64,000 nucleotides of DNA from Methylobacterium cerastii (GTDB lineage Bacteria; Pseudomonadota; Alphaproteobacteria; Rhizobiales; Beijerinckiaceae). How positions within the stretch are numbered: position 1 is the stretch's first letter; every line of letters begins with the position of its first letter. The notes under the pieces were generated by a model, which saw only the letters and a list, made by a program, of their open reading frames with translations, was not told the origin of the DNA and did no database searches. The DNA lies in assembly GCF_022179125.1 (NCBI RefSeq), contig NZ_BPQG01000056.1, positions 45,742 to 109,741 of the forward strand. The letters run 5' to 3'. The translations under genes were made by a program, and so were the position numbers. This document shows positions 1-10,900 of the stretch, in pieces.

Positions 1-873
1 CGCCGCGAGCGCCGCGATCAGCGTCAGCATCGGCAGGCCGACCACGAGGGCGAGGATGCGCGGCACGATCAGGATCTCGATCGGGTCGAGCCCCATGACG
101 CGGAGGGCGTCGACCTCCTCGCGCATCCGCATCGAGCCGATCTCGGCGGTGAAGGCCGAGCCGGAGCGCCCGGCCACCATGATCGAGGTGAGCAGCACGC
201 CGAGTTCGCGCAGGATCAGCAGGCCGATCAGGTTGACGACGAAGGCCGCCGCCCCGAAGCGCTGGAGCTGGAAGATGCCCTGCTGCGCGACGATGCCGCC
301 GACGAGGAACGAGATCAGGAAGATGATCGGCACGCCGCGGAAGGCGACCTGCTCGATCTGGTTGACGAAGGCGCGGCCGCGGAAGCTCGAAGGGCGCGAG
401 GCCACCCGCAGGCAGGCGGCGATGACCTCGCCGAGGAAGGCGAGCCCGGTGACGAGGTCGTGCCCGCCGCGCACGACGCGACGGCCGAGGCCGTCGAGCA
501 AAGCGACCACGCGGCCCTGGCGGACGGGGCTGGCGGGCTCCGGATCGCGCAGCTGCATCTCGCCGAGCAGGATGCGGTGCTCGGGCCGCACGCCGGCATA
601 GGTCAGGTGACCGCCGGCGGCCTCGATCTCGCCGCGGGTCCGCTCCAGCACCCAGGCGCCGAGGGTGTCGAGGCGGGCGACGTCGCCGAGGTCGACGACC
701 ACCGGGCGCACCCTGGCCTCGGTGGCGATGCGTGCGGCGGCGGTCTCGACGGCGCCGCCCTGGTCGGCGGTCCAGCGACCGTCCAGCGCGACGCGGCCGT
801 CGCCCGGCGCGATGGTCGCGCCGGCGGGCTGCCGGTCGGGCCGGCGGGTCGGCGTGGTGGCGGTGGCCTGCAC
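1..873 (-). CDS. MlaE-type ABC transporter permease with N-terminal STAS domain (3' end cut by window)
   Basis: This inner-membrane permease belongs to the MlaE/Ttg2B family, which works with an MlaF-like ATPase and an MlaD-like MCE protein in phospholipid transport between the membranes. The reading frame is open from a GTG at 873 to the window edge, so the C-terminus is missing. The first ~105 residues look like a STAS domain (the stretch VVVDLGDVARLDTLGAW is typical). After it come hydrophobic segments and the family signature GRSGSAFTAEIGSM, followed by REEVDALRVMGLDP. An AGG lies a few bases before the GTG and no ATG is available nearby. A STAS fusion is common in alphaproteobacterial MlaE proteins. 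The ATPase and MCE genes would be expected beyond the left edge. The MFS gene lies 50 bp upstream on the same strand, with no sign of a functional link. Confidence 0.88.
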   Translation of the reverse strand, partial: MQATATTPTRRPDRQPAGATIAPGDGRVALDGRWTADQGGAVETAAARIATEARVRPVVVDLGDVARLDTLGAWVLERTRGEIEAAGGHLTYAGVRPEHRILLGEMQLRDPEPASPVRQGRVVALLDGLGRRVVRGGHDLVTGLAFLGEVIAACLRVASRPSSFRGRAFVNQIEQVAFRGVPIIFLISFLVGGIVAQQGIFQLQRFGAAAFVVNLIGLLILRELGVLLTSIMVAGRSGSAFTAEIGSMRMREEVDALRVMGLDPIEILIVPRILALVVGLPMLTLIAALAA

Positions 874-923
874 GAAGCCTGTGTCCCTGTTCGGCGCCGG
901 TCTGCGCCGGCGATATGTCCAGA

Positions 924-2138
924 TTAGGGTTGACGGTCCGTATCGTACCGCACCGCAACCGAGACTTGTGCGGTTGAGGGCGTCGTCCGGCGCGCGGCCG
1001 CCGCCGTCAGGGCGAGGCCCGCGACCGCGAGCGGCGCCATCGCCAGGAAGGCGAGGGGCCCCCCGGCCCGGTAGGCGAAGCCGCTGAGCAGCGTGGCGCC
1101 CGCCGCCGCGGTGGCGTTCGCGGCACTGAGCGTGCCCTGCGCCCGGCCGCGGGCGCCGTCCGGGGCGAAGGCGGAGACGGCGGCCATCGCCCCGAGCTGC
1201 GTCGCGCCGAAGGTCAGGCCGTGCAGCGCCTGGAGCCCGACCAGGGCGGCCAGGCTGTCGCCGAGCGCATACATCCCGAGCGCGCGCACGAGGGCAGCCC
1301 CGCCCCCCAACGCGAGATAGCGGAACGGCGTGCGCCAGCGTGCGGGCAGGCGCGCGACGCAGGCGAACAGGACGATCTCGGCGGCGACCCCGACGCCCCA
1401 GAGCGCGCCGACGGTGGCCGTCGAGAAGCCGTGCGCCGTCCAGTGGATGCTGCCGAAGGCGTAGATCGCCGCATGGCTCGCCTGGATCGCGGCGGCGGCG
1501 GCGATGCAGAGCTTCAGGCGCGGCGGCAGGCGCGGGCGCATTCCCTCCGCGTGTTCCGGGGCAGGCGCGGCGACCGACCGGCTCGTGAACGCGACGGCGC
1601 TGGCGATCAGCGCGAGCCCGGTGAGCAGCAGCGGCACCGCGAGGGTCTCGCCCATCGCCGTCAGCAACGCGCCCCCGGCGAGGTTGGCCAGCAGGAACGC
1701 CACCGAGCCGGACATGCGGATCCGCGCGTAATCGAGCTGAGGCCGGCGGCGGATCGCGGCGAGGGTGAGGTAGTCGATGCTCGGCACGAGCGGCGCGCCG
1801 GCGACCGCATTGAGGACGACGAGGAGCGCCAGCGCCGCCCAGCCGATCCCGGCGCCGGCCGGCATCAGCGCGTAGGTCCCTGCCAGCGCGAGGCTTCCCG
1901 CCAGCAGCAGCGCCCGCGCACCGACGCCCCGGTCGATCAGGCTCATCAACGGCGCCGTGGCGACGATGCGCGTCGCGATCGGCAGCGCGAGCAGCAGCCC
2001 GATCACCGACGCGTCGAGGCCGAGCGCGGCGAGCCAGACCGGCATGAACGGCATCGCGATGCCGATCTCGACGAACACCACCGCATAGAGGAGCGACAGG
2101 CGGATACGGCTGGGCTCGAGGGGCGGTGACGCGGCCAA
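924..2138 (-). CDS. Major facilitator superfamily transporter
   Basis: This is a 12-helix MFS carrier of about 404 residues from the proposed TTG start. Near the N-terminus it reads YAVVFVEIGIAMPFMPVW, then a hydrophobic loop region ending in SLIDRGVGAR, which resembles the helix 2-3 loop of the MFS_1 / 3-phenylpropionate-transporter-like group. Further hydrophobic helices follow to the C-terminus. The frame stays open upstream to 2276 (TTG) and 2267 (ATG), but those starts would reach almost to the divergent cheZ start at 2288 and would add a non-hydrophobic, Arg-rich leader. The TTG at 2138 therefore fits the family length better. No specific substrate motif was recognised and no neighbour suggests a substrate. 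Confidence 0.8.
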   Translation of the reverse strand: MAASPPLEPSRIRLSLLYAVVFVEIGIAMPFMPVWLAALGLDASVIGLLLALPIATRIVATAPLMSLIDRGVGARALLLAGSLALAGTYALMPAGAGIGWAALALLVVLNAVAGAPLVPSIDYLTLAAIRRRPQLDYARIRMSGSVAFLLANLAGGALLTAMGETLAVPLLLTGLALIASAVAFTSRSVAAPAPEHAEGMRPRLPPRLKLCIAAAAAIQASHAAIYAFGSIHWTAHGFSTATVGALWGVGVAAEIVLFACVARLPARWRTPFRYLALGGGAALVRALGMYALGDSLAALVGLQALHGLTFGATQLGAMAAVSAFAPDGARGRAQGTLSAANATAAAGATLLSGFAYRAGGPLAFLAMAPLAVAGLALTAAAARRTTPSTAQVSVAVRYDTDRQP

Positions 2139-2287
2139 GGGTCTCGATCGATCGGCGTGGACGGGGCGGAGGCGGCGTCCGTAAGCCGCCGTTAAATCGA
2201 TCCTGTCAAATTGTGCGCTCGCCAGTGTCGTTCCGGAGCCATGTCGAGCCCCACCGCACGCGGCCATCGCCCGCAAGGACGCGTACC

Positions 2288-3430
2288 ATGTCCGGTTCCC
2301 ACTCGCTGACGGCCTTCGAGCCGACCGAGTACGAGGCCATCGAGGCGACCATGAGCGGCAGCGCCCGCGGGCGCTGGTTCCTCGCCGAGTTCGCCAGCCG
2401 CAACCGCAGCGCCGACACCAACGTGCTGCTCGATGCGATCGCGCGGCTCGAATCCGCGGTCACGGACGGGCGCGGCCCGGACGCGGTCAGCCATTTCCGC
2501 GGCGACATCATGGAGATGGCGAACGCGATCGGCCGGACCAAGGCCGAGATCGCGGCGATCACCGATCCCGGCCACGACCAGACCCGGCTCAGCATCGCGT
2601 CGGAAGCCCTGGACGCGATCGTCCAGGCGACCGAGCGGGCGACCACCGACATCCTGGCCGCCGCCGAGCAGGTGCAGGAGAGCGCGTGGTCGCTGCGCGA
2701 GAACGGCATCGACGCGGCGGCCTGCGACGCCCTCGACCGCTACGCGACGCAGATCTACACCGCCTGCTCGTTCCAGGACCTCACGGCGCAGCGCACCGGC
2801 CGGATCGTCCACACGCTGCGCTACCTCGAGGAGCGCCTGAACGCGATGATGGCGATCTGGGGAGACGCCGGCGACCCGGTCCCGCCGGGGCCGGGCGACG
2901 CGACCTACCGCCCCTCGATGGAATCGCGGCCGGCCGATCTCGACCAGAGCGACGTCGACCGCTACCTCGGCACCGACGCGCCGGCGACGATCGCCGCCGC
3001 GCATGCGGCGCTCCGCGCGATCGAGCCGGGGGCGGTGCCGCTCCACGACGACATCGTGTTCCTGCCCTCGGCCCCCGAGCCCGAAGAGCTTGAGGTTCCT
3101 GAAGAGCCGGCGATGCTCGAAGCCCTCGGGGAGCCCGAGCCGTTCCAAGAGCCCGATGCCGACGTCGCGCTCGACTGGGCCGAGGATTTCGAGGCGCAGA
3201 TCGCCTCGAAGGAGGTCGTCGCCGAGCCTGAGCAGGACCCGGAGCCGGAGCCGGAGCCGGAAACGGACCACGAGCCGGAGGCGGAGCTGGCGCCCGAGCC
3301 TGAAGCGGATCCCTCCGAAGACGCTTCACCCGAGCCGGACGCCGTGTCGCCTCCGGCCACTGAGCGCGCGATGAGTTTCGCCGAGATCGACGCCCTCAGC
3401 GTCGAGGAGAAGCTGGCCCTGTTCTGCTGA
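2288..3430 (+). CDS. cheZ: CheZ-like protein phosphatase with long acidic linker
   Basis: This 380-residue protein resembles alphaproteobacterial CheZ, which dephosphorylates CheY-P and so ends the chemotactic signal in the cytoplasm. The helical core (about residues 20-190) contains the family-like stretch SFQDLTAQRTGRIVHTLRYL, where CheZ proteins carry the catalytic Gln region (FQDLTGQ in relatives). A long Pro/Glu-rich linker follows (about 230-350, repeated PEPEPEP). The short C-terminal tail SFAEIDALSVEEKLALFC is hydrophobic and acidic, in the position where CheZ docks on CheY. The start is the ATG at 2288; an open frame continues upstream but has no better start. The chemotaxis operon lies 16 kb downstream, so this gene is unlinked from it. 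The 149-bp gap to the MFS gene is a divergent promoter region. Confidence 0.8.
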   Translation: MSGSHSLTAFEPTEYEAIEATMSGSARGRWFLAEFASRNRSADTNVLLDAIARLESAVTDGRGPDAVSHFRGDIMEMANAIGRTKAEIAAITDPGHDQTRLSIASEALDAIVQATERATTDILAAAEQVQESAWSLRENGIDAAACDALDRYATQIYTACSFQDLTAQRTGRIVHTLRYLEERLNAMMAIWGDAGDPVPPGPGDATYRPSMESRPADLDQSDVDRYLGTDAPATIAAAHAALRAIEPGAVPLHDDIVFLPSAPEPEELEVPEEPAMLEALGEPEPFQEPDADVALDWAEDFEAQIASKEVVAEPEQDPEPEPEPETDHEPEAELAPEPEADPSEDASPEPDAVSPPATERAMSFAEIDALSVEEKLALFC

Positions 3431-3560
3431 GGCAGGCTTCGCGAGGACGGCACTTGGTCCTGCGATAGGAAATCGCGCACGACACGCGGCGCGGCCGTTG
3501 CACGCTCCGGCGCGATCGCGCCATCTGTCGGCTGCGAGTCGGAGCAGCGGGGCCGGGGCG

Positions 3561-4313
3561 TTGGCGAGATACCAGGTCAAGACGTTGCCGCCGCCGTACC
3601 TGAGGCGGGTCTGGATTCCCGACGACGCGACCCACGACCGCGACGCCTATCCGTTCTGCCTTCCGCTGTTCCGGGAGGGCGGGTTCGAGCTGGCGTTCGA
3701 CCGCCCGGTCACCATCGTCGCCGGGGAGAACGGGGTCGGCAAATCCACGCTGCTGGAAGGCATCGCGGTGCTCGCCGGCTTCGACGAGAGCGGGGGCGGC
3801 CCGGGCTACCGGGCCGTCGACAACGCCCGCGCCGCCGAGACCGGCGGCGGAAGCCTGGCGCGGTCGCTCAAGGCGAGTTGGCTGCCGAAGGTCGGCGGCG
3901 GCTGGTTCTTCCGGGCGGAGAGCTTCTTCTCCGTGGCCCGCTACCTCGACGAGGTCGGCAGCCCGTCGGCGGACTTCCTGTCCCATTCGCACGGCGAGGG
4001 CTTCATCCGGTTCTTCAAGGAGCGCTGCGCGCGACCCGGCCTCTTCATCTTCGACGAGCCCGAATCCGCCCTCTCGCCGACCCGGCAGTTCGACTTCCTC
4101 AAGCTCCTGAAGCGGATGGAGGCGGGCGGCCGGACCCAGGTGGTGATCGTGACGCATTCGCCGATCATCATGGCCCATCCGGGGGCGGGGCTGCTGCGGA
4201 TGACCCGACACGGGCTCGAGCCGGTGGCGCTGCAGGACACCGAGCACTTCAGGATCATGCGGCAGTTCGTGAACGATCCGGGTGGCATGGTCGAGGCCAT
4301 GACCGAGGGGTGA
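3561..4313 (+). CDS. AAA-family ATPase of the SMC/RecF-like (predicted ATPase) type
   Basis: This small stand-alone ATPase has about 250 residues from the TTG at 3561. The Walker A motif is GENGVGKSTLL. Walker B is FIFDEPESALSP, with a switch-like ending VIVTHSPIIMAHP. A glycine-rich segment lies between Walker A and B, as in the AAA_23/AAA_21 predicted-ATPase group rather than transporter ATPases, and no membrane partner is adjacent. A longer TTG start at 3498 is possible; the GGGG run just before 3561 is a passable ribosome site. The next gene encodes DUF1489 and is about 110 bp away. The substrate is unknown; the family is usually annotated only as ATP-binding. Confidence 0.82.
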   Translation: MARYQVKTLPPPYLRRVWIPDDATHDRDAYPFCLPLFREGGFELAFDRPVTIVAGENGVGKSTLLEGIAVLAGFDESGGGPGYRAVDNARAAETGGGSLARSLKASWLPKVGGGWFFRAESFFSVARYLDEVGSPSADFLSHSHGEGFIRFFKERCARPGLFIFDEPESALSPTRQFDFLKLLKRMEAGGRTQVVIVTHSPIIMAHPGAGLLRMTRHGLEPVALQDTEHFRIMRQFVNDPGGMVEAMTEG

Positions 4314-4421
4314 CCCGGCCGCGCTCCCGCGGACCGGGACGAAGGGCCGCGCACCCGCTGCGACGATCCGCGTTACACGCTCTCTCGCATCGCCCCGCGC
4401 CTGCGAGAGACCGACGAGACC

Positions 4422-4862
4422 GTGGCCCTTCACCTGCTCAAGCTCTGCGTCGGCCCGGCCTCGATCGAGGAGCTTGCGGCGCGCCAGGCGCGGTTCCGCG
4501 ACGAGGCGCTGCGGCTCGGCCTCGCACCCGCGCCGGTCCACACCACGCGGATGGTGCCCAAGCGCCGGAGCGAGATCGCCGGTCGCGGCTCGATCTACTG
4601 GGTGATCAAGGGCACGCTGAGCTGCCGGCAAGCGGTCGCAGCGATCGAGCCCTCCACCGGCGACGACGGCATCGGCCGCTGTCGCCTGGTGCTCGATCCG
4701 GCGATCGTCGCGGTCGCGCCGCGCCCCTACCGCCCGTTCCAGGGCTGGCGCTACCTGACCCAGGGCGACGCGCCGGCCGACCTCGGCGAGGGCGCGGCCG
4801 GCGACCTCGCGGCGATGCCGGAAGCCCTCCGTCGCGAACTCGTCGGCCTCGGCCTGCTCTGA
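4422..4862 (+). CDS. DUF1489 family protein
   Basis: This 146-residue protein matches the alphaproteobacterial DUF1489 family in length and in its typical sequence: an early LHLLKLCVG, a central TRMVPKRR followed by SIYWVIKGTLSCRQ, and a late PYRPFQGWRYL. The function of the family is unknown. The protein is soluble, with no signal peptide. The GTG start follows a GAGA-rich stretch (gagagaccgacgagacc), and no in-frame ATG gives the conserved N-terminus. The AAA ATPase gene lies 108 bp upstream on the same strand, and a perfect-stem terminator follows 34 bp after the stop, so the two genes may share a transcript. Confidence 0.85.
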   Translation: MALHLLKLCVGPASIEELAARQARFRDEALRLGLAPAPVHTTRMVPKRRSEIAGRGSIYWVIKGTLSCRQAVAAIEPSTGDDGIGRCRLVLDPAIVAVAPRPYRPFQGWRYLTQGDAPADLGEGAAGDLAAMPEALRRELVGLGLL

Positions 4863-4895
4863 TCCGACGGCCTGGCCGATCAATCTTGCCCAAGA

Positions 4896-4930
4896 AGAAG
4901 GGGGCGCCCCCGATGGAGGCGCCCCCTTCT
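4896..4930. terminator. Strong hairpin between convergent genes
   Basis: A perfect 13-bp stem (agaagggggcgcc at 4896-4908 against 4918-4930) encloses a 9-nt loop. It lies between the convergent ends of the DUF1489 gene and the giant coiled-coil gene. No long T run follows on the plus strand; on the minus strand the stem is followed by a T-rich stretch. It is probably a bidirectional terminator. Confidence 0.75.
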
Positions 4931-4955
4931 CGTCGTCCGATCCCGCGTGGAGCCG

Positions 4956-7900
4956 TCAGGCCCCCTCGAACCGTCCGCTCGCGTGGGCGAGCATCGTGTA
5001 GACCTTGCCCGTCTCGGAGGTGAGGTAGGCGTCGGCGCGGGCCGCGTCCTTGTCGTTGCGGGCCACGTCGCCGAGCAGGCGCTCGAACTCGCTGACGTAG
5101 CGATCGACGGTGCGGCGGAACTCCGCGTCGGCCCGGTAGCGGCGCTGCATCTCCAGGAAGGTCTGCTTGCCCTGCGGCGTGTAGATCTTGATGTCGAACA
5201 GGTTCGGCTCGCCGCGGCGGTAGCGCTCCCACAGGTCCACCGCGGTGCGGTGGTCGATCATCCGCGCGATGTCGGCCGAGATCGTCTCCAGGGCGATGCG
5301 GCCGGTCTCGACCGCGGCCTTCGACGCCGCCGGGGCGGGGCTCTCGGTGACGCCCGCCTCGTCCTCGTCGTCGAGGGAGGCGCGCGTCAGCAGGTCGGAC
5401 AGCCAGCCGCGCTTGTCGCCCGACGCCTGGCCGGATGCGGGCCGGACGGGGGTGGCGGGGCGGGTGGCTGCGGTCTCGGTCCGGGCCGGCGTCGCCGGCC
5501 GCGGGGCGGCGGTCGTCGGCGCGGGTTGTGCGGGGGCGGCCGTCACGGTCGCCTTGGTTGGCGCCGTCGCGGCGGGCGCGGGCTGCGCCGGGGCGGTGCG
5601 GGCGGCAGGCGCCGAACGCGCGCCCGCTTCCGCCGTCCGCCGCTGCTCGTTCGCCTGCGGCTGGACCACGTCGACCGCGCGGTTGGAGCGGGCGACGAGG
5701 GCCGAGAGCTCGTTCAGCGCCTTGATCTGGTCCGAGACCACCCGGCGCATCTCGCCGGCGGCGTCCTGGGTCTCCTGCGGCAATTCCAGCACGCCGCGGG
5801 CGAGGTCGGCGCGGGTGGCGTCGAGCTCGGTCCGGATCGCCCCGGCCATCTCGCGCATGCCGGCGACCGACTCGCCGAAGCGGGCCTGCGCCTCCGCGAA
5901 GACGGTGCGCATCTCGGCCGAGGCGGCGGCGATGGCGACGCGGACGGCCTCGGTGGTCTTCTCGCCCTCCGTGCCGGCATCGGTCCGCAGGCCTTCGAAG
6001 GCCCCGGCGACGCGGGTGCCGGCGGCCTCGGCCGACTGGGTCAGGCTCTCGCCGACGGCGCGCGCCCGCTCCTCGGCGGCGCGTAGTGCGCGCTCGATGC
6101 CCTCGGCGAAGGCCGCGGTCCGGCTCTCCAGCGCGACCGAGCGCTCCTGCAGGCCGGCCAGAGCCGTCTCGACCGCTTCCCCGCGGCCCGACAGGCTGGC
6201 GGCGAGCCGGTTCTCGACGCCTTCGAGCGAGCCGGCCGCGCGGCCGAGTTCGGAGACGTGGGTGCGCGACTGCTCGGCGAGCGCACGGCTGCGCCCGTCG
6301 AGGGCTTCGGCGAGGTTCGTGGCCTCGCGCACGGCACCCTCGGCGACGCCGCGCAGGGCCTCGACCTGAGCCGAGACGCCTTCGCTCGCCGTCCCGGTCT
6401 GCGTCGCCACGTCCTGCAGCGCCGACTGGATCTGGTGGACGCGCTCGGCGAGCTCGCCCTCGACCGCGCCGAGGTTGGCGTTGGCGCCGACCAGCAGATC
6501 CTTGAGCGCGGCGTTCGCCCCCTCGATCCGGGCGACCACGCCGCCGAGGTCGCGCCGCAGGCGCTCGTTGACCTCCGACAGGCCGGCGATGGAGCGGGCG
6601 GCCCCGTTCTCGACCGCGGCGCGCAACGCCTCGGCGGATTCCCGCGACTGGGCGGTGAGCGCCTCGGTGCGCTCGCGCAGCGCCTCGATCAGCGGCTGCC
6701 CGGTCTCGGCCAACGCCCGCTCGATCGCTGTGCCGCGCTCGGCCAGGGCGCCGGAGAGCTGCAGCACCGGCCCGTCGATGACCGCGCGCAGGCGCTCGAT
6801 ATGGCCCTTCATCGTGTCCGTGACCGAGCGGCCGGTGCCGTCGACGCGCTCGACCAGGGCTTCGCCGCCCTCCTCGATGCCGCGCACGATCGTCTCGGCG
6901 CTCTGCGCCAGGCGGCGCGCCAGGGCTTCGCCACGCGCGTCGACCAGGCTGCCGAGCGCGACGGCGCGGCGCTCGAAGCCTGCGGACAGGGCCTCGGTCC
7001 GCTCGTCGAGCAGGGCCGCCATCGCGGCGTTGCGTTCGTCGAGGGTGGTGCCCAGCATCGCGCTGTGGCCGTCGGTGAGCGCCGCGTGGTCGCGGGCGCG
7101 CTGGTCGAGGGCCGCCACCAGGGAAGCCATGCGCTCCTCGACGAGGCCGGCGAAGGCGTCGTGGCGGTCGTCGAACGCCGTGGCGATCGCATCGCCGCGC
7201 GAGGCCACCAGGGTGGCGAAGGTCTTCATCCGGCTGTCGATGCGCTGGGTGAAGGCCTCGCTGCGGCCGTCGACGCTCACGGTCAGGGCCGTGCCCTGCG
7301 CCTCGACGGTCTTGGCGAAGGCCTCGGTCCGGGTCTGCAGCAGGTCGGCGAGGTCGGCCATGCGGGCGTCGAACGCCGCGGTGATCGCCCGGGTGCGGGC
7401 CTCGACGTCGCCGCCGAGCGCCGTGGTGCGGTTCTCCAACAGGTGCTCGATCGTGCCGGTCGCCTCGTCGAGCAGGGCGCGCAGGCCCTCCATGCGAGCC
7501 GCGACCGTGCGGGAGAAATGCTCGGCGCGATCTTCGACGGCGTTGCCGAGGGCGTGGCCGCTCTCGTCGAACAGGGTGCGCAGGGTCTGCGTACGGGTAT
7601 CCACGGTCTCGGCGAGCTGCCGGCCACGGCTCTCGACCATCCCGTCGAGGGCTTCGTGGGCCTCGGAGAAGGCGTCGCGCAGGGCGGCCGTGCGGTCGTC
7701 CAGCGTCTGGGTGAGCTGTTGCTGGCGCGCCTCGACGAGCTGCACCAAAGCGGCCGGCGCCTCGTCCAACACCGCGCGCAGGGCGACGACGCCGGCGTCG
7801 ACGGTGGTGGCGAGCTGCCTGCCGCGGTTCTCGACCAGCCCGTCGAGGGCCGCGTGGGCCTCCGAGAAGACGTCGCGCAGGGCGGCCGTGCGGTCGTCCA

Positions 7901-10900
7901 GCGTCTGCGTGAGCTGTTGCTGGCGCGCCTCGACGAGCTGCACCAGCGCAGCCGGCGCTTCGTCGAACACCGCGCGCAGGGCGGCGACGCGGGCGTCGAC
8001 GGCGGTGGCGAGGTCGTCGCCGCGGCCTTCGACCACGGCGTCGAGGGCGGCGTGCGCCTGCTCGAACAGGGCGCGCAGCATTTGTGCCCGCGCGTCCACC
8101 GTCTTGGCGAACTGCGTGCCCCGGCCGTCGACGAGGTTCGCCAGCGCATCCAGGCGCTCGTCGAACAGGCTGCCCATCGCCTGGGTGCGGTCGTCCAGCG
8201 TGGTGGTGGCGTGGCCGAGCGTCGCCGCGATGGTCTCGACCAGCTCGCGGCCGCGGTTGTCGAGGGCGTCGTGGAGCGGTCCCATGCGGCCGTCGAGGCT
8301 CGACGACAGGGTGGTGGCGTGCTCATCGAGCAGGACGCGGATCTGGTTGGTGCGGGCGTCGAGCAGGTCGTGGACGGTGCGCACGCCCTCGTCGAGCAGG
8401 CCGCTGATGTCCGAGGTGCGGGACGCCAGCGTGCGCCCGAGTCGGCCCTCGCCGTCGCCGAGCATGCGCTCCGCGTCCGCGATGGTCTGCTGGAGCTTCG
8501 CCAGCACGCTCTCGCCGCGCTGATCGATGACCTCGCCGAGCGAGGTGCCGCCGCGGTCGAACAGGCGGGCCAGCTCGGTGATGCGGCCGCCGATGGCGCC
8601 GAACACCATGCGGCCCTTCTCGTCGAGCTCGCTCGACATCGCGGCGGTGCGCTCGTCGATGAGGTGGCCGAGCAGGTCCGAACGCTCGGCGAAGGCGCGC
8701 CGCACCGCTTCGGTCTGGGTGGCCAGCGCCGCGTCGGCGCTGGTGGCGCGCTCCTCGATCAGCGCGACGAGTTCCTGGACGCGCCCGGCGAGGGCGGCGT
8801 CGATGCCGCCGGTCCGCTCCTCAATGGCGCGGGTGAGGTCGGCGACGCGCGCCGCCATCGCGGCGTCGATCCCGCTGGTGCGGCTCTCGATGGTCGCGAC
8901 GAGCTCGCGGGTGCGGCCGCCGAGTTCCTCGTCGATCGCGCGGGTGCGGCTTTCGATCAGGCGGATCGCCTCGAAGGCCTGGGCACCGAAGCGCTCGTCG
9001 ACCAGGCGGCTGCGCTCCTCCAGCGCCGCGCCGATCGCTTCCAGGCGGCCGAGCACGCCGGTGTCGAAGCGTCCGGCCCCCTCGTCGAGGCGGCGCGCCA
9101 TCTCCTCGCTGCGCTCGGCGAGGGCGTCGCTGAGGGCGGCGGCACGGGACGCGATGTCCTGGCCCAGGCCCGCGGCACGGCCGTCCAGCGCCTCGACGAG
9201 GTCGCGGCTGCCCTCGGCCATGATCCGCGCCATTTCGCCGGTGCGGCCGATCAGGGCCTCGTTCAGCGCCGTCGCGCGGGTGCCGAGATGGCCGTCGATG
9301 TGGCTCACGAGGTTGGCGAAGGTCTCTCCGATCTCGGCCGAACGCTTGGCGGAGCGGTCTTCCAGGGCGCCGAGATGCGTCTCGACGGCGTCCCGCGCGT
9401 CGCGGGTGCGCTCGACGATGGTCTCGGCGAAGGCCTGGCCCCGGACGGAGATGAGCCGGTCCATCTCGGCGAGGCTGCCGCCCATGGTCTCGCCCAGCGT
9501 GGAGGTGTCGCGGGAGATCTTGTCGGCGAGGATGTCGCCGCGGGCGATGATGTCGTGGAGGGCGGCGAGGCGGTTGCCGATCGTCTCGTCGATCGCCTTC
9601 ACCCGCACGTCGGCGGTCTCGCCGAAGCTGGCGCCGCTCTGGTGCAGGGCGTCGGCGACGCGCGCGCCCTGGGTCGCCACGGCGAGCACGATGTCGCGCC
9701 CGGTTCCGGCGATCCGCGCCTGGGTCTCCTCGGCATGGCTGGCGAGCAGGTCGGTGACGCCGCGGCCGTGTTCGCCGAAGGCCGCCTCGATCGTGCGCAT
9801 CCGGGCCGACAGCTCCTCGGCGACCTGCTCGGCCGCGCGGGCGATGGCGCCGGTGGTCTCGTTCGAACGGGTCGAGAACTCGGCGTTGAGCGTGCCCATC
9901 GCGGTGCGCAGGGCTTCGATCGCCGCCTCGGCGCGTCCGCCAAGCTGGCCGCCGGCCTCCTCGGAGGCGGCGCCGATCCGGCCGAGCAGGCCGTTCATGT
10001 GGGTCTCGACGGCGCTCGTCACCTCGCCCGAGGTGGCGCGCAGGGCGTCCATGGCGGCGGAGACGCGGGCGGCCATCTCTGCGGTCTGGGCGGCGGTCGC
10101 CCCGTGCGCGGTCGAGGCGGCGAGGGTGATCGCCTCCGCGGCTTCGGCGCTGCGGGCAGCGAGGTCGGCGGCGGTGTCGGCGAGGCGCCGCTCGAAGATC
10201 TGCACGGCCTCGACGGTGCGGGCTTCCAACTCGCCGGTGGCGCCGGCGGCGGAGCGACGCATCGCCTGCGCCGCCTCGGCTCCGGTGGCGCCGATCGAGA
10301 CCGTGGTCTCCTCGGCCGAGCGGCGGAAGCTGTCGACGGCCTCGGCGGTGCGCGCCACGATCTCGGCCGACAGGGTCGCGATGGTCTCGCGCAGGGACCC
10401 GGTCGCACCCGAGGCACCGTGGGCGAAGGTGTCGCCGAGGCTGGCGAAGGCGGCCTCCAGGCTGGAGGCCGCCTCCTGCGAGCGCAAAGCCACGAGGCTG
10501 CCGGCGCGCTCGCCGGCCGCGTCGAGGCGGGTCTCGAGGGCGCCGCCGTGGAGCGTGATGGTCTCGTGCAGGCGCCCGGCGATCGCCTCGATGCGGTCGG
10601 CGACGACACCGCCGCCGGCGGTGACGGTCTCCGCGATGCGCTCGGCGGTGCCGACGAGGTCGTCGCGAACCGTGGTCGCGCGGGTGGTGAAGGTCTCGAT
10701 CACCCCGGCTGCGGCGAGCGCGAGCCCGGCCTGGGCGTCGCGGCCGCGGGCCTCGATCGACGCGGCGACGCCGTCGCCGGCGGTCTCGATCTCGGTGCGG
10801 AGGGCTGCGCCGCGTCCGGCGATGTCGTCGGACAGGGCGGTGCCGGTCGCCGCGAAATGCGCGCGCAGGGCGTCGCCGGTCTCGGCGAAGCGGGCGGTGA

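Noticed and set aside
3396-4883. Minus-strand frame opposite the AAA ATPase and DUF1489 genes
   Set aside because: The plus-strand genes have recognised motifs (Walker A and B; DUF1489 signatures). The opposite frame has none.
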